The position numbers and the translations under genes were made by a program. Below are positions 6,283 to 11,426 of a stretch of 11,426 nt of DNA, piece by piece. The notes beneath the pieces are model-generated. The model had not been told where the DNA came from, ran no database searches, and worked only from the letters and a program-made list of their open reading frames with translations. Source of the stretch: an uncultured Clostridium sp. (lineage in GTDB: Bacteria > Bacillota > Clostridia > Lachnospirales > Lachnospiraceae); assembly GCA_934438135.1 (NCBI GenBank), contig CAKSBP010000071.1:1-11426 (forward strand), in the 5' to 3' direction. Each line of letters opens with the position of its first letter. The first letter of the stretch is position 1.

Positions 6283-6305
6283 TTAATAAGCGAGGAGGTA
6301 TTTAG

Positions 6306-6890
6306 ATGAGTTTAGTCCCTTATGTAATTGAGCAAACAAGCAGAGGAGAGCGTTCTTACGATATATATTCCCGTCTTTTAAAGGATAGAATTATCTTTTT
6401 AAATGAAGAGGTTACAGATGTATCAGCTAGTGTAATTGTAGCACAGTTGTTATTCCTTGAATCAGAAGATCCGGGAAAAGATATTTCATTATATATTAAC
6501 AGTCCTGGTGGTTCTGTTACTGCTGGAATGGCTATTTATGATACTATGAACTACATTAAATGCGATGTATCTACTATTTGTATTGGTATGGCAGCAAGTA
6601 TGGGAGCATTCCTGCTTTCTGGTGGTGCAAAAGGCAAAAGGTTTGCTCTTCCGAATGCAGAAATTATGATTCATCAGCCTTCAGGCGGTGCTAAGGGGCA
6701 AGCTACTGATATCAAGATTGTCGCTGATAATATTTTGAAAACGAAGAAGAAACTGAATGAAATTTTAGCTGCTAATACAGGAAAACCACTTGAAGTGATT
6801 GAAGTGGATACGGAAAGAGACAATTATATGACAGCAAATGAAGCAAAGGAATATGGTCTTATTGATAGCATTATTACCAATCGTAGCTAA
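6306..6890 (+). CDS. clpP: ATP-dependent Clp protease proteolytic subunit ClpP
   Basis: ClpP is the serine peptidase barrel of two stacked heptamers that degrades proteins unfolded by ClpX (or ClpA/ClpC). The 194-residue sequence has the complete catalytic triad at canonical positions: S98 in GMAASMG, H123 in MIHQP and D172 in ERDNYM. The YINSPGGSV segment (63-71) is the conserved strand and oxyanion-hole region. The N terminus VPYVIEQTSRGERSYDIYSRLL is the family's usual axial-pore start, and little propeptide precedes it. AGGAGG (6293-6298) lies seven bases before the ATG. It sits 23 bases after tig and 20 bases before clpX, so the peptidase and its unfoldase come from one message. Confidence 0.98.
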   Translation: MSLVPYVIEQTSRGERSYDIYSRLLKDRIIFLNEEVTDVSASVIVAQLLFLESEDPGKDISLYINSPGGSVTAGMAIYDTMNYIKCDVSTICIGMAASMGAFLLSGGAKGKRFALPNAEIMIHQPSGGAKGQATDIKIVADNILKTKKKLNEILAANTGKPLEVIEVDTERDNYMTANEAKEYGLIDSIITNRS

Positions 6891-6910
6891 TTTGTAAAGG
6901 AGTTATATTC

Positions 6911-8206
6911 ATGGCGAATAGAGCAGACGACAGAAAGCAGTTAAGATGTTCTTTCTGTAATAAGACGCAAGATCAGGTTAGGAAGCTTATTGCTGGTCCT
7001 AATGTATACATTTGTGATGAGTGTATCGAACTGTGCTCAGAGATTATCGAAGAAGAATTTGATAATCCTGTAAGCGATAGTGAGATTAATTTATTGAAGC
7101 CGCAGGAAATTAAAGATTTTCTGGATCAGTATGTAATTGGTCAGGATGAAGCCAAAAAAGTTCTGGCAGTATCTGTTTACAACCACTACAAGCGTGTTTT
7201 GGCAGGTAAAAATATGGATGTTGAGCTGCAGAAGAGTAATATTATTATGGTAGGTCCTACCGGTTCTGGTAAGACATATCTGGCCCAGACAATGGCCAAA
7301 CTTCTAAATGTTCCATTCGCTATTGCTGATGCAACTGCATTGACAGAAGCTGGATATGTTGGTGAAGATGTTGAGAATATTCTTCTAAAGATTATTCAGG
7401 CAGCAGATTATGATATTGAACGTGCAGAAAATGGTATTATCTATATTGATGAAATTGATAAGATAACGAGAAAATCTGAAAATACTTCAATAACACGAGA
7501 TGTATCTGGCGAAGGCGTACAGCAGGCACTTTTAAAGATTCTAGAAGGGACGGTTGCCAACGTTCCTCCACAAGGTGGAAGAAAGCATCCACATCAGGAA
7601 TTCATACAAATCGATACAACGAATATTTTATTTATCTGCGGAGGAGCTTTTGACGGATTAGAGAAAATTATTGAAAGCAGAATTGGTCAGAAATCGATTG
7701 GATTTAACGCTGAACTTGGTAATATGCATAAAGAAAACATTGGTGAAATGTTTAAGCAGGTATTACCAGAAGATTTCGTGAAGTTTGGTCTGATTCCTGA
7801 ATTTGTTGGTCGTGTACCAGTAAGCGTAGGATTAGATTTATTAGATGAAAAGGCATTATACAGAATTCTGACAGAACCAAAGAATGCAATTGTAAAACAA
7901 TACAAGAAGCTGTTTGAACTGGATGGCGTAAATCTTGAGTTTGATGATGATGCAATTAAAGCAATTGCAAAACAATCATTTGAGCGAAAGACTGGTGCCA
8001 GAGGATTACGTGCAATTATGGAATCTGTTATGATGGATTCTATGTTCAAAATTCCTTCTGAACGGAATGTAGAGAAATGTATAATTACGAAAGAATCAGT
8101 AGAAGGTAGTGAAGAACCTCAGTTAATCATGTCTGATGATGAACCTGTGAAAAAGCCTATTACTAAAAAGTCTCAGAAGCGCCGTAGTGATAATGAAATA
8201 GCATAA
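6911..8206 (+). CDS. clpX: ATP-dependent Clp protease ATP-binding subunit ClpX
   Basis: ClpX is the hexameric AAA+ unfoldase that recognises tagged or misfolded substrates and feeds them to ClpP. The 431-residue protein begins with a zinc-binding domain having four cysteines, C13, C16, C35 and C38. Walker A is GPTGSGKT (115-122), Walker B ends in IYIDE (D180-E181), and the substrate-gripping pore loop GYVG lies at 148-151. The ClpP-docking loop IGF is at 263-265, which supports functional pairing with the clpP just upstream. An arginine in EFVGRVP (R301) and the sensor-2 element GARGLR (362-367) complete the ATPase. The C terminus is a lysine/arginine-rich tail. AAAGGAG (6896-6902) precedes the ATG by eight bases. 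A strong terminator follows the gene. Confidence 0.98.
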   Translation: MANRADDRKQLRCSFCNKTQDQVRKLIAGPNVYICDECIELCSEIIEEEFDNPVSDSEINLLKPQEIKDFLDQYVIGQDEAKKVLAVSVYNHYKRVLAGKNMDVELQKSNIIMVGPTGSGKTYLAQTMAKLLNVPFAIADATALTEAGYVGEDVENILLKIIQAADYDIERAENGIIYIDEIDKITRKSENTSITRDVSGEGVQQALLKILEGTVANVPPQGGRKHPHQEFIQIDTTNILFICGGAFDGLEKIIESRIGQKSIGFNAELGNMHKENIGEMFKQVLPEDFVKFGLIPEFVGRVPVSVGLDLLDEKALYRILTEPKNAIVKQYKKLFELDGVNLEFDDDAIKAIAKQSFERKTGARGLRAIMESVMMDSMFKIPSERNVEKCIITKESVEGSEEPQLIMSDDEPVKKPITKKSQKRRSDNEIA

Positions 8207-8222
8207 TAAGCTTAAATAATGT

Positions 8223-8271
8223 CCCTCGTCCATAGGCCATTGTATTGATACAGTGGCTGGCGAGGGTTTTT
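8223..8271 (+). terminator. Strong intrinsic terminator between clpX and lon
   Basis: CCCTCG (8223-8228) pairs with CGAGGG (8261-8266), directly followed by TTTTT (8267-8271). Inside, CCA/TGG (8230-8232, 8258-8260) adds three pairs, and GCCATTGTA (8236-8244) / TACAGTGGC (8249-8257) adds nine with one T·G wobble, closed by a TTGA loop. About 18 pairs in total with small bulges make an efficient terminator likely. It splits tig-clpP-clpX from lon-yihA. Confidence 0.88.
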
Positions 8272-8315
8272 GTTTATCAGGGGACAAAAAGGGAAAGTAG
8301 AAAAGAGGAAACAAA

Positions 8316-10631
8316 ATGGAAGAGTACAGTAAGACCTTGCCAATAATTGCATTGCGCAATTTAACAGTTTTACCGGGAATGATGATTCATTTTGATGTGA
8401 ATAGGGAGATAACAATTAAAGCCGTGGAAAATGCTATGCTTGGGGACCAGATGGTATTTATTGTAAGCCAGAAAGATGCCGAAGTAGAACGACCGGGAGA
8501 AGACGATTTAGAAGCATTCGGAACTATTTCCTTGGTAAAGCAGGTAATTAAATTAAGTGAGGAAGTTCTTCGCGTCATGGTTGTAGGGGTTGAACGTGGA
8601 GAATTAATTTATCTTGAATCTAAAGAACCATATCTGGCTGGTGAAGTGGAAGCAGGAACCGATCACAGCATGGATATGTTAAATGATTTAGAGAAAAAAG
8701 CAATGATGGATCAGCTGAAAAAGCTATTCGAACTGTATTGCATGGAGATGAATAAAGGTAATGCCAAAGTGCTTGAGAAGATTCAGAATATGGAAAATAT
8801 GGACAGACTGGTTACAGAGGTGTCTATTAATGTGCTGCTTTCAACGAAAGAGCAGCAGAAACTTCTGGATCAGGTAAACCTGGCTGACCGTTATGAACTA
8901 TTATGTCTGATTATTTCTGAACATCTTCAGATGATGAAATATCGTAAAGAGCTAGAAAAGAAAATTAAGACTCGTATTGATAAGAATCAGAAAGAGTATG
9001 TTTTGAGAGAGCAGCTGCGTGTTATTCGTGAAGAACTGGGAGAAGAAGATTCAGAAGATGATTCCGAACAATTCTTAAAAGACTTAAAGAAGTTAAAGGC
9101 TTCGAAAGAAGTAAAAGAAAGAATTAAAAAAGAAATCAAAAGATATAAGCAGACTTCTGTTAACTCAGCTGAGAGCGGCGTTATTCGTGGTTATATTGAA
9201 ACTTTATTGTCCTTGCCATGGGACAAAGAAAGTAAGGATGAAAAGGACTTTACAAAGGCAAAAAGCGTGCTTGAGAGTGAGCATTATGGTCTGAAGAAAG
9301 TAAAAGAACGTATTTTGGATTATCTTGCTGTACGTAGTGTGGCAGATAAGAGCGAGAGCCCAATTATATGTCTTGTAGGTCCTCCTGGAACTGGTAAAAC
9401 ATCTATTGCACGTTCTATTGCGAAGTCATTAAATAAAGAATATGTACGTATTTGTTTAGGTGGTGTGCGTGATGAAGCAGAAATTCGCGGACATCGTAGA
9501 ACGTATATCGGAGCCATGCCAGGAAGAATTATCGATGGCTTAAAGAATGCAGGAGTAAAAAACCCTTTGATGCTGTTAGATGAAATTGATAAGGTGAGTT
9601 CTGACTATAAAGGTGACACTTCTTCTGCTTTACTGGAAGTGCTAGATTCTGAACAAAATAATAAGTTTGTAGATCATTATATTGATATGCCTGTTGATTT
9701 ATCTCAGGTATTATTTGTTGCCACTGCAAACTCTATATCAACCATACCACGTCCGTTATTAGATCGTATGGAGTTAATTGAGGTATCCAGCTATACAGAA
9801 AATGAAAAAATGCATATTGCCGAAGAATTTTTGATTCCAAAGCAGATGCAGAAGAACGGATTAAAAGAAAAGGAAATGACTATTTCTCAAAATGCACTGA
9901 ATAAGATTATTTTAGGCTATACAAGAGAAGCTGGAGTGCGAGGGTTAGAAAGACAAATTGGTGAAATTTGCAGAAAATCTGTTCGCGAAATTTTAGAAGG
10001 TAAGAAGAAGCAGATTCGTATTACAGAAAAGAATCTAAGCAGCTACCTTGGAAAAGTGAAATTTGACGTGAATATGGCAAATGAGCAGGATGAAGTCGGC
10101 ATTGTACGTGGTCTTGCATGGACGAGTGTTGGTGGAGATACCCTGCAGATCGAAGTTAATATTATGCCTGGAAAAGGAAAACTGGAATTGACAGGAAAGT
10201 TAGGTGATGTTATGAAGGAATCTGCCAAAATAGCATTAACCTATGTACGTTCTATTGTAGGCAGATATGATGGCAAGCCAGAGTTTTTTGAAAAGCATGA
10301 TATCCATCTTCATGTACCAGAAGGTGCTGTTCCAAAAGACGGTCCATCGGCAGGTGTAACCATGGCAACTGCAATTTTCTCTGCAGTAACAGATAAAAAG
10401 GCGAAAGCAGATTTGGCTATGACTGGAGAGATTACATTACGTGGAAAAGTACTTCCAATTGGCGGATTAAAAGAAAAACTGCTGGCGGCGAAGGCAGCAG
10501 GTATTCATACGGTTCTTGTTCCGAAGAAAAATGAAAAGGATATTTTGGAATTGGATAAAGAGATTTTGGATAACCTAACTATTAAGTACATGGAATCTAT
10601 GGAACAGGTAATTAATGAGGCAATTGTGTAG
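8316..10631 (+). CDS. lon: ATP-dependent protease Lon (LonA type)
   Basis: Lon is a cytosolic hexameric protease combining unfoldase and peptidase in one chain; it removes damaged proteins and some short-lived regulators. The 771-residue product is full length. The N-terminal substrate-binding domain (about 7-200) opens with LPIIALRNLTVLPG. A charged coiled-coil linker (about 205-290) contains an acidic patch near 239-252. The AAA+ module has Walker A GPPGTGKT (355-362) and Walker B MLLDEID (D422-E423). The C-terminal protease domain carries the Ser-Lys dyad, S678 in KDGPSAG and K721 in IGGLKEKLLAA, 43 residues apart as in E. coli Lon. The lack of membrane segments makes it LonA, not LonB. 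AGAGG (8304-8308) lies seven bases before the ATG. Only 45 bases separate the upstream terminator from the start, and no good promoter is visible there. yihA follows after 21 bases. Confidence 0.98.
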   Translation: MEEYSKTLPIIALRNLTVLPGMMIHFDVNREITIKAVENAMLGDQMVFIVSQKDAEVERPGEDDLEAFGTISLVKQVIKLSEEVLRVMVVGVERGELIYLESKEPYLAGEVEAGTDHSMDMLNDLEKKAMMDQLKKLFELYCMEMNKGNAKVLEKIQNMENMDRLVTEVSINVLLSTKEQQKLLDQVNLADRYELLCLIISEHLQMMKYRKELEKKIKTRIDKNQKEYVLREQLRVIREELGEEDSEDDSEQFLKDLKKLKASKEVKERIKKEIKRYKQTSVNSAESGVIRGYIETLLSLPWDKESKDEKDFTKAKSVLESEHYGLKKVKERILDYLAVRSVADKSESPIICLVGPPGTGKTSIARSIAKSLNKEYVRICLGGVRDEAEIRGHRRTYIGAMPGRIIDGLKNAGVKNPLMLLDEIDKVSSDYKGDTSSALLEVLDSEQNNKFVDHYIDMPVDLSQVLFVATANSISTIPRPLLDRMELIEVSSYTENEKMHIAEEFLIPKQMQKNGLKEKEMTISQNALNKIILGYTREAGVRGLERQIGEICRKSVREILEGKKKQIRITEKNLSSYLGKVKFDVNMANEQDEVGIVRGLAWTSVGGDTLQIEVNIMPGKGKLELTGKLGDVMKESAKIALTYVRSIVGRYDGKPEFFEKHDIHLHVPEGAVPKDGPSAGVTMATAIFSAVTDKKAKADLAMTGEITLRGKVLPIGGLKEKLLAAKAAGIHTVLVPKKNEKDILELDKEILDNLTIKYMESMEQVINEAIV

Positions 10632-10636
10632 ACAGT

Positions 10637-10643
10637 AAGGAGG
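10637..10643 (+). promoter_or_regulatory. Ribosome binding site supporting the TTG start of yihA
   Basis: A full AAGGAGG lies nine bases before TTG 10653. No ATG or GTG occurs nearby in the right frame before the conserved N terminus, so TTG is the most likely initiation codon. Confidence 0.8.
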
Positions 10644-10652
10644 TATTACAAA

Positions 10653-11270
10653 TTGCATATAAAAAGCATTAACCTGGAAACAGTAATCGGAATTACAAGC
10701 ACATTGCCGAAGAATGATAAGGTTGAAATTGCCTTTGCAGGAAAATCGAATGTAGGAAAATCATCTCTTATAAATGCACTGATGAAGCGGAAATCTTATG
10801 CAAGAACATCACAGCAGCCAGGTAAAACCCAGACAATTAACTTTTATAATATCAATGATGATTTATATTTCGTAGATTTACCTGGTTACGGATATGCAAA
10901 AGTATCTAAGGAGACAAAGAAAAAATGGGGAAAGATGATTGATAACTACCTGAAAAAATCAGAAGTACTTCGTCTTATCTTTCTTCTTGTAGATATCAGA
11001 CATGAGCCATCCCAGAATGATAAGAATATGTATGACTGGGCTGTGAATTATGGATTTAATCCAATTATTATAGCTACGAAATCAGATAAGGTTAGTAGGC
11101 AGCAGAAACAGAAACACGTTTCTATGATTAAAAAAGGATTAAATGTTGTAGAAGGTACGCCTGTGATTCCATTCTCTGCATTAAGTAAAGATGGTCGTGA
11201 TGAAATCTATGAATATATTGAAGATACACTTGAATTTTTTAAAGAAGAGCATCAGGAAAATGAAGAGTAG
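10653..11270 (+). CDS. yihA: Ribosome biogenesis GTP-binding protein YihA/YsxC (EngB)
   Basis: This small essential-class GTPase takes part in a late step of 50S ribosomal subunit assembly. The 205-residue product shows all G motifs in order: G1 GKSNVGKSS (30-38), G2 threonine T61 in GKTQTINFY, G3 DLPG (75-78), G4 TKSD (142-145) and G5 SAL (175-177). The DLPGYGYAKVSK stretch is typical of the EngB subfamily and separates it from Era and EngA. It starts with TTG and ends in a short acidic tail. It lies 21 bases after lon and has a strong terminator directly behind it, so lon and yihA form a two-gene unit. The lon-ysxC pairing is also found in Bacillus. Confidence 0.96.
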   Translation: MHIKSINLETVIGITSTLPKNDKVEIAFAGKSNVGKSSLINALMKRKSYARTSQQPGKTQTINFYNINDDLYFVDLPGYGYAKVSKETKKKWGKMIDNYLKKSEVLRLIFLLVDIRHEPSQNDKNMYDWAVNYGFNPIIIATKSDKVSRQQKQKHVSMIKKGLNVVEGTPVIPFSALSKDGRDEIYEYIEDTLEFFKEEHQENEE

Positions 11271-11304
11271 AAAAGAACCATCTGCGATAGCAGATGGTTC
11301 TTTT
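11271..11304 (+). terminator. Perfect 15-bp terminator after yihA
   Basis: AAAAGAACCATCTGC (11271-11285) and GCAGATGGTTCTTTT (11290-11304) are exact complements around a GATA loop, beginning right after the yihA stop codon. A-run and T-run flank the GC-richer core, so it could terminate transcription from either direction. Confidence 0.93.
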
Positions 11305-11337
11305 CTTTAGTATAAATAAAAAAGCTGTAAAAAGTTG

Positions 11338-11366
11338 TTGACAAAGATTTGAGATGCTGATATACT
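11338..11366 (+). promoter_or_regulatory. Near-consensus strong sigma-A promoter at the right edge
   Basis: A perfect TTGACA (11338-11343) and TATACT (11361-11366, 5 of 6) are separated by exactly 17 bases, and TGA before the -10 adds an extended TGN element. The stretch at about 11309-11337 is rich in A and T and could act as an UP element. Transcription should begin near 11372. No ribosome binding site or start codon follows in the remaining bases, so the transcript extends past the window. The strength fits a stable-RNA (rRNA or tRNA) operon, but that is inference. Confidence 0.82.
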
Positions 11367-11409
11367 AGAGCAAGTCAGCAGCGAGTTGAACGAAAAGAAC
11401 CGACAGTTG

Positions 11410-11426
11410 GAACAATTCGAACAATT
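11410..11426 (+). repeat. Direct repeat GAACAATT with 9-base period
   Basis: GAACAATT occurs at 11410-11417 and again at 11419-11426, the last base of the window, with one C between the copies. It lies in the presumed leader of the strong promoter. More copies may follow beyond the edge. Confidence 0.5.

Noticed and set aside
1..11426. Mobile element, phage or defence island
   Set aside because: No transposase, integrase, CRISPR repeat, restriction enzyme or toxin-antitoxin gene is present. The tRNA at the left edge could be an integration site in principle, but its neighbours are housekeeping genes and no att-like repeat of the tRNA 3' end was seen.

Overview
The window reads as ordinary chromosomal housekeeping sequence from a low-GC, endospore-forming clostridium. 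The evidence is an alpha/beta-type small acid-soluble spore protein gene, AT-rich coding sequence, strong AGGAGG-type ribosome binding sites, a FAD-dependent thymidylate synthase (ThyX), and the gene order tig-clpP-clpX-lon-yihA. A Lachnospiraceae-like gut Clostridia member is my best guess, but that is inference; only 'spore-forming Clostridia' is well supported. I see no phage, transposon, CRISPR array or obvious foreign island.

Layout from left to right. (1) Bases 1-105 hold a tRNA-Pro(UGG), missing its first three bases at the window edge, and a hairpin terminator. (2) A likely sigma-A promoter at about 143-171 leads into thyX and a DJ-1/PfpI-family gene, 24 bases apart and probably one transcript. 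(3) An alanine/glycine:cation symporter (AGCS) gene runs on the minus strand toward the DJ-1 gene, and the two stop codons overlap. (4) A 329-base intergenic stretch (2745-3073) carries the symporter's probable promoter, two A-loop dyads and the leader of the spore protein gene at 3074-3295. That gene ends in a long two-tier terminator. (5) glmM (phosphoglucosamine mutase) stands alone with its own probable promoter and a short terminator. (6) A clear sigma-A promoter drives tig-clpP-clpX, which ends in a strong hairpin terminator. (7) lon and yihA (EngB/YsxC GTPase) follow as a pair, closed by a perfect 15-bp terminator. (8) The right edge has a near-consensus promoter behind an A/T-rich tract, with no coding region after it inside the window. 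It could start an rRNA or other stable-RNA operon just beyond the edge.

The genes form one main functional block, the protein quality-control cluster. Trigger factor folds nascent chains at the ribosome, ClpXP and Lon are the two ATP-dependent proteases that remove failures, and YihA assembles the large ribosomal subunit. Around it sit unrelated housekeeping units for dTMP synthesis, amino-acid uptake, cell-wall precursor synthesis and spore DNA protection. All conserved catalytic residues I checked are present and no gene is visibly broken. I found no convincing undescribed system. The points most worth a second look are the unexplained dyads and interrupted open frame in the 2745-3073 gap, the terminator between clpX and lon with no clear lon promoter after it, and the strong promoter at the right edge.
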